DNA from: Clostridiaceae bacterium
Lineage (GTDB): Bacteria; Bacillota_I; Bacilli_A; Erysipelotrichales; Coprobacillaceae
DNA length: 64,000 bases
Direction: 5' to 3'
Assembly: GCA_902363625.1 (NCBI GenBank)
Contig: CABJAS010000001.1
Span: forward strand, 211,031-275,030
How positions within the stretch are numbered: position 1 is the first letter of the stretch; every line of letters begins with the position of its first letter. Of the stretch, positions 36,739 to 45,544 are shown one piece after another. The notes beneath the pieces are model-generated. The model did no database searches. It was not told where the DNA came from and worked only from the letters and a program-made list of their open reading frames with translations. The translations under genes and the position numbers were made by a program.

Positions 36739-37773
36739 ATTTTTCCCATCCTGTTTTCCTTTATAAAGCAGCTGGTCTGCCCGTTCAATCCATTGAGTCA
36801 AATCCATCTCATCCTTATTTTCACTTATCCCAAAGGTTAAGGTAATATGAATCACATTATTTTCATAGTGAAAGTCATATTCCTCTATCCATTGACAAAA
36901 TTCAATCAATTCTGTCTGTACTTTCTCAAGGCTTGTTTTTGAAAATACAAAGATAAATTCTTCTCCGCCCCAGCAGCACAAGAAAACATCGGAATCGAAA
37001 AACTGTTGCATCTGTTCAGATAGTTCACGAAGGATTTGGTCACCGCAAATATGACCGTATTGATCGTTAATCATTTTAAAATCATCAATATCTCCAATTG
37101 CCAGCACTTTATTTTCTTTGATGCCATTTCTAAAGATTTCTTTTAAATAATGACGGTTATACAATCCTGTCAGCTGATCATAGTCTGCCAACTGCTGAAG
37201 ATTATCATTTTGAAGCATCAGTTCTTTTTGACTTACGGCAGCATTAACTTTAGAAACATAGGCAACATACAAAATAATACTAAAAGAACCTATACAATTA
37301 CAAAAGAAAATAACATGCGTAAAAATAGGATTAATCATAAACCACGGAGCATAATTCAAGGTATAAATACGAAGGATAAAGAAAACAGTAAAATGAAAAA
37401 CAGATATAAGATAAGGAATATAAGTACGTTTATAAGGACAAAAATAAACCAAGCTTGCCATTGCAACCAGCAGCATATAAAAGCTTCCATCCCATCCGTA
37501 CATCAGTGTATGTAAAAATACAAACAGGCAGGATTCCATATGGATCAGTGTAACGACTAAAGTATAACGACGCTTTTTTATAGCAATATACAACATAGCA
37601 CTATAAAATACAACACTTCCAATATTATATAAACATCCCAGCTTATATTGAAACAATCCAAATAATAGCGTATAGACGATATGCAGAAGGAGTCCTAGAG
37701 CAATGATATTTCGATAAACTTTATAGACATAGTTTATCTCATTTGTAACAGATGTTTTGGGTGCATCAGACAT
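36721..37773 (-). CDS. Membrane diguanylate cyclase (six TM + GGDEF)
   Basis: The 350-residue protein has six hydrophobic helices (about 22-41, 51-66, 71-92, 97-112, 119-137, 150-173), a short coiled linker, and a GGDEF domain with GGEEF at 269-273 and the GTP/metal motif GDIDDFKMIND. The residues before GGEEF (FFDSDVFLCCW) contain no RxxD, so product inhibition at an I-site is not expected. It is likely an active c-di-GMP synthase with a membrane sensor of unknown signal. GGGGAGGAATCC precedes the start; it is monocistronic. Confidence 0.88.
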   Translation of the reverse strand: MSDAPKTSVTNEINYVYKVYRNIIALGLLLHIVYTLLFGLFQYKLGCLYNIGSVVFYSAMLYIAIKKRRYTLVVTLIHMESCLFVFLHTLMYGWDGSFYMLLVAMASLVYFCPYKRTYIPYLISVFHFTVFFILRIYTLNYAPWFMINPIFTHVIFFCNCIGSFSIILYVAYVSKVNAAVSQKELMLQNDNLQQLADYDQLTGLYNRHYLKEIFRNGIKENKVLAIGDIDDFKMINDQYGHICGDQILRELSEQMQQFFDSDVFLCCWGGEEFIFVFSKTSLEKVQTELIEFCQWIEEYDFHYENNVIHITLTFGISENKDEMDLTQWIERADQLLYKGKQDGKNKVLIK

Positions 37774-38139
37774 TATGGATTCCTCCCCTCTACTTACATC
37801 ATAATTACTTTTTTAATAACAGACAACCATTTTATCACAAATAATATGAATTCAGGCTGCAAATTTGGTAAAAACTACCGAATACGTGTCGATTTTACTT
37901 TTCATTAGCTTGTTTCTATAATTAAGCAAATAAAAAGCAGCCAATATAAATTGACCACTCAATATTAATGTATACTATTCTCATTATTTATTTCTAATTT
38001 TCTTTGATCGATTTATAAATAGTGTCAGCCATTCAATCCATAACAGCTGCACTAATCAATTAGAAATATTTAATACGCTCTTGTTTTTCAAGAAAACACT
38101 CTCTGTCCATAAGAGCTAAGACTATAGAAAGCAAGCGAT
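37774..38139. other. 366-bp gap
   Basis: Apart from the promoter of the membrane GGDEF gene at its left end, I see no coding region, repeat or terminator here. Confidence 0.45.
37798..37826 (-). promoter_or_regulatory. Sigma-A promoter of the membrane GGDEF gene
   Basis: TTGTCT, 17-base spacer, TATGAT on the minus strand, about 25 bases upstream of the start codon. Confidence 0.55.
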
Positions 38140-38931
38140 TTATTGATTACTGCCCTTATTGCCTGCACAGCCATGCTTATCTTCACCACAATGATGTTCC
38201 CCACAGCTATGCTCTTTTTCATGGTGAGAGCAATGTACATTTACATCATAATTCAGTTCTCCAGCCAAATAAGCAGTAACTGCTTCATCCGTATCTCCAG
38301 TTACCCCGCCGCATAATTGAATCTCGGCATTAGACAGTGCAGTCTTGGCACCTCCGCCAATCCCACCGCAGATGAGCAGGTCAACGCCTGCTTGTTTCAA
38401 AAACTCAGCTAATGCGCCATGCCCTTGACCAAACGTATCGATAATCTGTGATTTTACAATCTTTTTATCCTCAACATCATAAAGCTTAAATTGCTTTGTA
38501 TGCCCAAAATGCTGAAAAACCATTCCATTTTCATAAGTTACTGCTATTCTCATTTGATTTTCTTCCTTCCCTTGAATCCTTATTTTTCTGACGGATGCCT
38601 CTGCTCTTTTACATGTCTTATTACAGCAAAAAGAAGCCGCTCCATCACACAAACGATAGTGACCGCCGGAAATATACAGTCTTTTCCCATTCACAACACT
38701 GTCCGCAAGTTTCTGTCGGGCAGTTTCATAAATCTCTGTTACTGTTGTACGAGAAATTCCCATCTGCTTTGCACATTGTTCATGAGTTCTTTTTTCCAAA
38801 TCAATCAAACGGATTGTCTCATATTCATCAAGTGCCATGACAATCTCCTCATCTGTCAATACTCCATCCGGCTGGAAACAGTCATAAGCCGGTTCTGTGC
38901 AGATTCTCCTGCATCTGGTTGGTCTTGCCAT
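38140..38931 (-). CDS. DUF134 (HTH) fused to NifX/NifB-like iron-molybdenum-cofactor domain
   Basis: The 263-residue protein joins an N-terminal DUF134/UPF0251 region (MARPTRCRRI, LDEYETIRLIDLE, then a sigma-like helix-turn-helix HEQCAKQMGISRTTVTEIY) to a dinitrogenase iron-molybdenum cofactor-type domain (about 125-235, MRIAVTYENGMVFQHFGH ... LLICGGIGGGA), ending in a His/Cys-rich tail (HCSHHEKEHSCGEHHCG). The tail and the NifX-like fold suggest metal or Fe-S handling; the HTH suggests regulation. No nif genes are near. ATG 38931 follows GGGAGGAGAAATTTG; an in-frame TTG just before it is not needed. Confidence 0.85.
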   Translation of the reverse strand: MARPTRCRRICTEPAYDCFQPDGVLTDEEIVMALDEYETIRLIDLEKRTHEQCAKQMGISRTTVTEIYETARQKLADSVVNGKRLYISGGHYRLCDGAASFCCNKTCKRAEASVRKIRIQGKEENQMRIAVTYENGMVFQHFGHTKQFKLYDVEDKKIVKSQIIDTFGQGHGALAEFLKQAGVDLLICGGIGGGAKTALSNAEIQLCGGVTGDTDEAVTAYLAGELNYDVNVHCSHHEKEHSCGEHHCGEDKHGCAGNKGSNQ

Positions 38932-38972
38932 CAAATTTCTCCTCCCAACATTTCCGTCATATGTCGATAACT

Positions 38973-39001
38973 ATTATAACATAGGCAAAATTTAAAATCA
39001 A
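38973..39001 (-). promoter_or_regulatory. Sigma-A promoter of the DUF134-NifX gene
   Basis: TTGATT, 17-base spacer, TATAAT on the minus strand. Confidence 0.7.
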
Positions 39002-39072
39002 TTTACTATTAAATAAGTTCCTTATTTAGAAATGAAATATATATCCTCTTGATATTCAACTATTATGTCATA

Positions 39073-39615
39073 CTAATTTTCTCTAATTCGTTTATAAACT
39101 ATATCCACCATTCCATTAAAGCTACTATTAGAGATCAATTTAAATCGTTTCATTTGTTCCTGATCTTCAAACAAGCGAACACCTTTTCCTAAAAGACACG
39201 GAATCAATGTGAGATGCAGTCGATCAATTCTGTCATTTTTTAAGCATTGAGTCACAATGCTCGCTCCACCGCAGATCCAAATATCCTTTCCCTCTTGATG
39301 TTTAAGTTCATCAATAAACACCGAAATATCTTTTTTATTTATAAATTCGATTTCCGGTTGCGAAGAATAATCGCGATGGGTGAAAACATAAGTTTGTTTT
39401 CCCTCATAAGGCCAGCTGTCAGGTGACAATTCTGTCGCAATCTGATGATAGGTTGTGTGTCCTAAAATGACCGTATCAATTGTTTTTATAAATTCACCAT
39501 AGCTGGTTTCTTCAAGATCACATGATTGATCTCCAACAAGCCAGTCTACCTTACCTTCATGGTCGGCTATGAAGCCGTCTAAACTCATCGCAATATATAA
39601 AACAGTTTTTCTCAT
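39073..39615 (-). CDS. Dihydrofolate-reductase-like RibD C-terminal domain protein
   Basis: The 180-residue protein matches the RibD_C/DHFR-like family of the YwjB/YyaP type: LYIAMSLDGFIADHEGKVDWL at the start, VILGHTTYHQI, and IWICGGASIVTQCL with the glycine-rich NADPH-binding loop. Such stand-alone members are presumed NADPH-dependent reductases of unknown substrate. AAAGGAGAAAAGT precedes the start. Confidence 0.88.
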   Translation of the reverse strand: MRKTVLYIAMSLDGFIADHEGKVDWLVGDQSCDLEETSYGEFIKTIDTVILGHTTYHQIATELSPDSWPYEGKQTYVFTHRDYSSQPEIEFINKKDISVFIDELKHQEGKDIWICGGASIVTQCLKNDRIDRLHLTLIPCLLGKGVRLFEDQEQMKRFKLISNSSFNGMVDIVYKRIREN

Positions 39616-39655
39616 ACTTTTCTCCTTTTAACAACGTATCTTATTTCTTTTATAT

Positions 39656-40011
39656 CCTAATTTACCCCTGTCGCTTACATTTTAAATATCATCTAAAGCT
39701 AAAAGTATTTTGCACTGAGTATCTTTCATAACCGCTCAATAGCTTGCCACACACTGCGCTTCATTACTTAAGGGAAATAGGATATTCCAGTCACAATTAT
39801 ACAATGATTTATCACATAGCACTCTCAATAGACTGATTATGAATCAGCTTTTCCAAAAGGCTCTACATAATTTGAATCTTACCTTTAATAAATTGTTCAT
39901 TTTTTAAATCCCACGACATAGTAGAGCAGCACACCCACGCGCTTAAAGAATACAGTTCCTGATCATTTTTAAGCCAAAGATCAGCAAGTTCCATACCCAA
40001 TGAGGATTGAA
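39656..40011 (-). pseudogene. Decayed AlkD-family DNA alkylation repair gene
   Basis: Minus-strand translation from 39994 gives MELADLWLKNDQELYSLSAW, then, past in-frame stops and a frame change, LLEKLIHNQSIESAM, NHCIIVTGIS and finally CKILLALDDI-stop-NVSDRGKLG. This order and spacing match the C-terminal half of Firmicute AlkD-type proteins (WL-S-DSELVSLASW, YAMN-FIIAVG, CKVP-A-YI-KVE-RGKIGKKR). At least five stops and one frameshift are seen and the N-terminal half is missing. The gene is clearly dead. The rest of the 39616-40187 gap holds only the terminator at 40146-40172. Confidence 0.7.
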
Positions 40012-40145
40012 TCAATGTTCAACCCACTTATATTTAAGTCATTATTATTGGGATTTGCCATCCTCTGCATTCCTTATCTTTTTATTTATATTGTTCTCTC
40101 TATAGATATCATAATCTAATTTTTGTAGCAAGCAATGTGGCTGAT

Positions 40146-40172
40146 AAAAAAGGCAATATGATTCTATATTGC
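40146..40172 (-). terminator. Terminator of the tube-like protein gene
   Basis: Minus-strand GCAATAT pairs with ATATTGC, followed by a T-rich tail (CCTTTTTT). Confidence 0.75.
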
Positions 40173-40187
40173 ACTTCGCTATTTTTA

Positions 40188-40595
40188 TTATTTTATTCTA
40201 ATCAGCTGATCATAAGCAATTTCTAAAGCTTCAATCTCCACTGTATCTGCATTCGCATTATAATTCGGCATGGTATATTTTAATGGAAATGCTTTAGATA
40301 TTGTCCATTCAATTGAAGGAATTTGATTGTTTTCAGGTATTAATATAACCTTAATTTGATGAGGCGTGGTGTATCCGGTTAATGATTCGAGAATCCATTC
40401 AATCACTTTTCTTTCTTTACAAATCCCTCGCATAAAAAGGGCATTACCTTCCATTCTTTCTGATAGCATCACTTTTTGGGGAGACTCTACAGCTTCCCTA
40501 TGCTCAATAGGCTTATTGATATTTATCGGTGCCTTGATTTCTGAAAAATAAAATTCTCCTAACGTATCAATAATGACTTTATATCTTAGTTTCAT
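40188..40595 (-). CDS. Phage T4 gp19/tail-tube-like protein
   Basis: The 135-residue protein has the pattern of the phage_T4_gp19/contractile-injection-tube family: YKVIIDTLGEFYFSEI in the first strand and, most tellingly, the C-terminal WTISKAFPLKYTMPNYNANA followed by DTVEIEALEIAYDQL (compare W-F-NAWP-K-GP-LNA...VA-ETLELAHE of the family). Length fits. No sheath, baseplate or other tail gene is near, so it is an orphan or exapted tube-like protein. I start at ATG 40595 behind AGAGGAGAAAAAG rather than at the in-frame upstream ATG that overlaps the neighbouring gene. Confidence 0.65.
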   Translation of the reverse strand: MKLRYKVIIDTLGEFYFSEIKAPININKPIEHREAVESPQKVMLSERMEGNALFMRGICKERKVIEWILESLTGYTTPHQIKVILIPENNQIPSIEWTISKAFPLKYTMPNYNANADTVEIEALEIAYDQLIRIK

Positions 40596-40623
40596 CTTTT
40601 TCTCCTCTTCCTTACCCTCATGT

Positions 40624-41187
40624 TCAAATATCCTCAAACGGGATCTCTTTCATATCTTTGATCAATTCATTAATTTCATGATAAATAAAATACCATCCTT
40701 GCTGTGCACCGCAGTGTTCACATAAATTCATCGGATAACTTCTTCCTTGTGTCTTACTGTATTTTACTTTGATTCGATCAGAATAATGATTCATGATTAA
40801 TGCATCTAACCTCTCGTCATCACCGATCACCAACAAGCCATAATATTCAATACTCGGATCTTGAAGATGAGCTATTATATTTTGATTCTTCAATAACCTT
40901 TTCTTATCCCATGGGTACTCCACATTCTCGTTAGTTCCATCATTAAAAACAATGTAAGTATAAATCGTTGTATCTTTATGGCATCGATAACAACGCTTTT
41001 TTAGCTTATAAATTTTAAAAGGCTCTCTTTTACTTTGTTCTTTTAATGGCTTTATAATTTCAATATTATCTTCATAATACGCATACTGTTTACCATTCTC
41101 TACAAACTTTATGTATGCTTTTTTATCTCTTATTTCAATGGCATAGGCTTCTTTTATTTCATTGTTCCGCTTATCCCTAAACTTCAT
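40624..41187 (-). CDS. Hypothetical protein with two CxxC zinc-ribbon pairs
   Basis: The 187-residue protein is not recognised. It contains CYRCH (about residue 66) and CEHCGAQQGWYFIYHEIN (about 158-175), which together could form a zinc ribbon, flanking a mixed alpha/beta region with LLVIGDDERLDALIMNH. Its stop lies 28 bp before the tube-like gene, so they are probably co-transcribed. AAAGGAGCAGGTTT precedes the start. Confidence 0.7.
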   Translation of the reverse strand: MKFRDKRNNEIKEAYAIEIRDKKAYIKFVENGKQYAYYEDNIEIIKPLKEQSKREPFKIYKLKKRCYRCHKDTTIYTYIVFNDGTNENVEYPWDKKRLLKNQNIIAHLQDPSIEYYGLLVIGDDERLDALIMNHYSDRIKVKYSKTQGRSYPMNLCEHCGAQQGWYFIYHEINELIKDMKEIPFEDI

Positions 41188-41400
41188 AAACCTGCTCCTT
41201 TCTATTTTATCTGCGTAATTATAGATACTTTTGCTTTCCTTTATTTTACTAAAGATGAAGGTGAAATGCTATCTTTAACTCCCTCTTATGAAGAAGATTT
41301 ACCAAATACATACTTTAGAATAAAGTAAAAACAGCAATAAAATAAATTATCACTGTTCTTTAATATTAAAAATTATTCACGTATAGAGAACTATGTATTT

Positions 41401-41760
41401 TTATTTCAAAAGTTCATCTTTTTTATCAAGGATCGCTTCCGCAATTGCACAAGCTGGGCAATCACAGTATTTTGCCTCATTTGCTTTAATTTCTTTGCCA
41501 TGCTTCGCAATATTTGCCGCTGTTTCTGCTCCAAAATGCTTTATTCCCACTTCTGATTCAACAAAACTAATTAATCCATCCACACTCATAATATTATCTT
41601 CTAACTCTGCAATATATTTCTTTGTTTCATCCGTCTCTTTTTCTGTCCCTACTGCATCCAGCCATGCTTGTGCCGACTCTTTCAACTCTTTACAGCAGGT
41701 TGAGGCATTCATTAATTCTTTTGTTTTTTCGACTGTGAATTCTAATACTGTTTTTTCCAT
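41401..41760 (-). CDS. Small conserved protein often labelled Hsp90-like chaperone
   Basis: A 119-residue acidic helical protein: VLEFTVEKTKELMNASTCC at the start and YCDCPACAIAEAILDKKDEL at the end. It matches a widespread anaerobe family that databases label molecular chaperone Hsp90, although it has none of the Hsp90 domains. The CC and CxCxxC cysteines may bind metal. Function unknown. The start at 41760 follows AAAGGTGGTTATT. Confidence 0.78.
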   Translation of the reverse strand: MEKTVLEFTVEKTKELMNASTCCKELKESAQAWLDAVGTEKETDETKKYIAELEDNIMSVDGLISFVESEVGIKHFGAETAANIAKHGKEIKANEAKYCDCPACAIAEAILDKKDELLK

Positions 41761-42059
41761 AATAACCACCTTTCTTTTATTATTCTTATTGTATCACGAA
41801 TTATAAGCGGTTACAATTCTCCGATCAGTCTTTAAAAACAATCAATTTTAAAGTTACCTTTTCATCTATTTAGCAGAATAAATACTATTATTTCCTAATT
41901 TATTAGAACTTCTACACTCTTAAAAGCTCCTATCTGTTTTTATTATCACTTTCCTCCTGCAAATAATATATTATTTGCAACCCATTGCATTTTCTTTAAT
42001 AATCATTCTTTCAAAATATATTTGTTTTCCAACTTTATTTAGCAGCTTAGTCCACAACA

Positions 42060-42374
42060 CTATAATTTCAATATCTTAGTAATTATAGAAATAATATTTT
42101 CTATACCACTTGTTATTTCATAAGCACCTAAATTAATAGCCTCACTGCCAAACTTTTGTATAGCACGTTCACTGGTATATACAACAATTGGAACATTGCA
42201 ATTTAACTCTCTCAATTTTTTTATTAAGATATTGCCAGCATGATCATTCTCATTTTTACACCCCATATCTGTAATAATCAAGTCATATTCGTTACTATTA
42301 AAACAATTTATTGCTTGATTTGTAGTAACGGCTAAGTCAAAAGAAATATGCATCTCAAAAATGTTCTTATTCAA
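42060..42374 (-). CDS. Truncated receiver-like domain protein
   Basis: About 104 residues resemble the C-terminal two-thirds of a response-regulator receiver domain: YDLIITDMG (phospho-acceptor Asp), VPIVVYTS (switch Thr/Ser) and GAYEITSG. The first strand and acidic pocket are missing. The frame starts at TTG with no ribosome binding site, so this is probably a 5'-truncated relic rather than an expressed gene. Confidence 0.4.
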   Translation of the reverse strand: MNKNIFEMHISFDLAVTTNQAINCFNSNEYDLIITDMGCKNENDHAGNILIKKLRELNCNVPIVVYTSERAIQKFGSEAINLGAYEITSGIENIISIITKILKL

Positions 42375-42386
42375 TGATTAACAAAG

Positions 42387-42419
42387 AAAAATAATGAAAT
42401 CTCAATATAAGATTTCATT
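42387..42419 (-). terminator. Terminator of the 42452-43152 gene pair
   Basis: Minus-strand AATGAAATCT pairs with AGATTTCATT and is followed by ATTTTTC. Confidence 0.65.
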
Positions 42420-42451
42420 ATAGATTTAAATCAAACTTTTTATCTGCATAC

Positions 42452-42676
42452 TCATTCTTTTCTATCTTGTATATCTATAGTTTTAGCCCCATCCTGAGAA
42501 ATTTTCTGTTTCTTTCCGTCCAGTGTATGCCAAGTAATCTTTTCCTTTCTTCTGATATGAAACAGTTTCTTTAACACGACAACAATGCCATCTATTATTC
42601 CAACCCATAAATGTATCGCTATTAGAGAAATGCTCATACCAGCAAAAACCAATATAATTAATTGAAACGCCGACAT
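42452..42676 (-). CDS. Small single-pass membrane protein
   Basis: A 74-residue protein with one transmembrane helix (about 4-30, hydrophobic and Ile-rich) followed by a basic cytoplasmic tail (KKLFHIRRKEK). No family recognised. Its ATG lies two bases after the stop of the upstream gene, so translation is coupled. Confidence 0.6.
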   Translation of the reverse strand: MSAFQLIILVFAGMSISLIAIHLWVGIIDGIVVVLKKLFHIRRKEKITWHTLDGKKQKISQDGAKTIDIQDRKE

Positions 42677-42678
42677 AC

Positions 42679-43152
42679 TTATTTACTGAATTTAGGCCAG
42701 AAGCTATCCCATTCTGCCGCCTCATTGTTTTGACGAATGTAGGCAAATAATTTTGGATCATCATAATCATCCGAAATATAAAACTGAGTATACCCTGCCA
42801 TAAATCCACCTTTATGATAAAGGGTAAATCCAGCTTGTACAATTTTTGCTTTTTTTATGTTATCTTTTGTGAAAATTTCAGGATCACTGCATCCTTCTAA
42901 TTCAGGTGTTGTCTGCAAAATAACGATACTCATATCGGATTCGCGAAACCCTACAATCAGACTTGTATATGTATAAGTCGTCTTTCTTGCAAGCACATAA
43001 TTGCTTGTTTTCACATTAGAGGAATATGCATAAACCAGATGATATCCTTCATGATCTGCAACAACTTGATTGAATAGCGCTCTCATTTTAGCTTTGTTTT
43101 CATTGCTTTTTTCTTCATCCCAAACTTTTTTCTTCTTACTAAATAATCCCAT
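42679..43152 (-). CDS. Hypothetical cytoplasmic protein
   Basis: A 157-residue protein starting MGLFSKKKKVWDEEKS, with a tyrosine-rich beta core (GYHLVYAYSS, TTYTYTSLIVGFRE). Not recognised. A good GAAGGAGGG site precedes the start, and it is paired with the small membrane protein downstream. Confidence 0.7.
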   Translation of the reverse strand: MGLFSKKKKVWDEEKSNENKAKMRALFNQVVADHEGYHLVYAYSSNVKTSNYVLARKTTYTYTSLIVGFRESDMSIVILQTTPELEGCSDPEIFTKDNIKKAKIVQAGFTLYHKGGFMAGYTQFYISDDYDDPKLFAYIRQNNEAAEWDSFWPKFSK

Positions 43153-43253
43153 TTGTAACCCTCCTTCTTATTTACTAAATATAATTTTAGTAATTATATA
43201 TATTTTTATTATACCTAGCAAAATCATAGATTACAACAAAAAAAGCATGCAAA

Positions 43254-43874
43254 TCACCGCATACTCTGGTTATGAATTTTCTCTAAATGGTCAAGCAACA
43301 GTTTGATTTGCAGCATAGCTGTTTCATCTAAATAATCATGAAAGAAAAATGGCAATGATGTTTCAGCATTATTCCATATTATTACCAATGTCAATAAATA
43401 GTTTCCTAAGACTTGCGGAGGTATTATTTCTACTGGAATTTCCCAAGCAGTGAGTAATCGAGAATATAATTCGATTTGTCCTTTTTGAAAACTATCAAAT
43501 TTTTCTTTACCCAAACGTTGATAAAGCCACACTTCTTCTTCAGGAGATAAAATATAAAGTTGTTGATCCTTATGATGCAAAATACTTAGGATAAAAGCTT
43601 CTATTTTACTTCTCCAAGTTAAAGATGAATCTTTTTGTGTAAGTTCTAATAAGTTAATAATCTGACTATACTGTTCCTCTATGATCGTCAAAATCAATTC
43701 TCCTAATGAAGAATAGAAGGTATAAAAGAACGGTTTAGAAATACCTGCTTTTTTCAAAACTTCAGGGAGTTTGACATTCTGTATACCTTTTTCTAAGTAC
43801 AAATCTAAACCTATCGCATGTAGTTTTGCTTTTAAGGCTATACGTTCTTCAGTTGAATATGCTTTTCTTGACAT
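43254..43874 (-). CDS. TetR-family transcriptional regulator
   Basis: The 206-residue protein has a TetR N-terminal DNA-binding domain (LYLEKGIQNVKLPEVLKKAG, then ISKPFFYTFYSSLGELI) and a helical ligand domain. No target transporter or enzyme is adjacent. The start at 43874 follows AGAGGAGTGAAAAT; an upstream in-frame ATG is less likely. Confidence 0.88.
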   Translation of the reverse strand: MSRKAYSTEERIALKAKLHAIGLDLYLEKGIQNVKLPEVLKKAGISKPFFYTFYSSLGELILTIIEEQYSQIINLLELTQKDSSLTWRSKIEAFILSILHHKDQQLYILSPEEEVWLYQRLGKEKFDSFQKGQIELYSRLLTAWEIPVEIIPPQVLGNYLLTLVIIWNNAETSLPFFFHDYLDETAMLQIKLLLDHLEKIHNQSMR

Positions 43875-44551
43875 ATTTTCACTCCTCTGTCTTTGATGAA
43901 ATGTCATTTCTTTTCATTAAATAAGTATGTTCTAACAAGATCATGTTCACTTAAATTATAATTCTATATCAATCATTCTCATCTTTAATTGCTGAACACA
44001 ATTAAGCCCAAACAAACAAATATAAAATCTATTTTCTAAAATTGTAAAGATAAATTCAAATAAAAAAGCGTTTAATAAATTTAAAAATATTATATAAGAC
44101 TATCCTATCCTTATTTAGGATAATTTATCAATCTCTACTTGTTCTATTACATCTATATAAAATTTTAACTATCACTAAAAGTTTTTTCTATAAACATTAA
44201 ATAATAAGTTTTTTCTTATAAAAAACAGGAATAATTATTATAATACCCGTTAGTTAAACTCAAGATATGTCATTAAAATGTAGTTTTTCCCAAACAATAT
44301 ATGATTACTTGCACACCTCATCTCTTACTTCTTTAAAATAGTTTTAACAATAAAAATTATACCCTTTCATTTACATCTTCAAATTATCGTTTTATTTTTA
44401 ACAGCTTACAACTATCTTCATTACACTCAAAAATATTTTTTATAGTAGCATGTGGGACATATTGTTCTATTAATTTGCATCTTTTATTCCTCCATAACAT
44501 CCAATTATATAAATATACTTAGAATATTGCTGTTTAACACAGTAGTAAAAA
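43875..44551. other. 677-bp AT-rich gap
   Basis: No long coding region. A 38-codon minus-strand frame at 44384-44500 (MLWRNKRCKLIEQYV...) looks protein-like but has no clear binding site, and a 17-codon frame inside it has one. I would not call either a gene. Base composition drops sharply here, marking the start of the accessory strip. Confidence 0.4.
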
Positions 44552-45544
44552 TCAAATTTCACTTTCAAAGTAATTAATAATGCCATCCGATATTTCTCTA
44601 TTTATTTCTTCATCTATATTATTTTTCTCTATAAACTTATTCAATATATCAAAATTTTTAACAAAAAAATTTCCAACACTATATTTATCATATAAAATTA
44701 AATGCTTATCCGTTTGTTTATATCTGTTAACCTTAATGCATTGTGAATGCATTAACAGCTTTAATCCTATACTATCGATTTTATAATTCAAAAAATAAAA
44801 CCATGGAATATTACAATCCATTGTATGTACTAACCAATTCATAATTTCTGGAATTTCATATATTTCTCTTTTATCATTATCATATTCCGGAAAACATAAT
44901 TCTAAAGTGTTCCTTGCTTTAATAAGTTTTTCCTTACTCTTTGACAACTTATCAATAACAAGACGTATTGAATCCAGCTTCATTGAATAAATATCTGATT
45001 TTGGTATTCCTATAACCATAAAATCAGTGTTATCAAGAATGGCATCATTCATCCATGCTTTTTCTATTTCATCCTCATAATCAATTATTGGATCTATAGA
45101 ACTGATGAGCGCATTAAAAAAATTATTATGTAGCTGATTTTCTCTTGGAATTTCTATCCACCACTTATTGTTATTTTGTCTCATAATTCTATTAATATCA
45201 AATTTAATCCATATAGCATTTTTTAATGAGTCATCTATTAATACAATAAAAACAGGTAATTGGCTATTCATATAGTAATTCAAATGTTTGTTTTCTCCAA
45301 TATATTTATAACCATCTATTGTCATATTACGAAAATAGTAATCCCCATGTTTTATTTGAACTGCAACTTTCTTTCCAGTAACATATCCATTTATAACCAA
45401 CTCAATAAACCCATCTATTCCAAAGTCATTATCATTACTTGATTTATGATATATACATTTCAATTTATTATTGACAAAATATTCAAAATAGGATTCTCCT
45501 GTTATTCCTTTTAATTTATTATTATTAATTTTTGGAAATTTCAT
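44552..45544 (-). CDS. DUF4365 nuclease-like protein, possible defence gene
   Basis: The 330-residue protein opens with GITGESYFEYFV and contains FGIDGFIEL and VAVQIKHG (about residues 41-67), the D...(E/Q)xK core of DUF4365, a PD-(D/E)xK-like fold with Gln in the usual Glu position. The remaining 200 residues are Lys/Asn/Ile-rich and unrecognised. DUF4365 domains occur in restriction-like and phage-defence proteins, so a nucleic-acid-targeting role is plausible. It is flanked by AT-rich decayed DNA and mobile-element relics, suggesting acquisition by transfer. GGGAGAAGTGATGTAG precedes the start. Confidence 0.7.
   Translation of the reverse strand: MKFPKINNNKLKGITGESYFEYFVNNKLKCIYHKSSNDNDFGIDGFIELVINGYVTGKKVAVQIKHGDYYFRNMTIDGYKYIGENKHLNYYMNSQLPVFIVLIDDSLKNAIWIKFDINRIMRQNNNKWWIEIPRENQLHNNFFNALISSIDPIIDYEDEIEKAWMNDAILDNTDFMVIGIPKSDIYSMKLDSIRLVIDKLSKSKEKLIKARNTLELCFPEYDNDKREIYEIPEIMNWLVHTMDCNIPWFYFLNYKIDSIGLKLLMHSQCIKVNRYKQTDKHLILYDKYSVGNFFVKNFDILNKFIEKNNIDEEINREISDGIINYFESEI

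Noticed and set aside
42483..42842. 119-codon minus-strand frame overlapping two small genes
   Set aside because: It is out of frame with two adjacent genes that have good start signals and tight coupling. The composition is that of a shadow frame.
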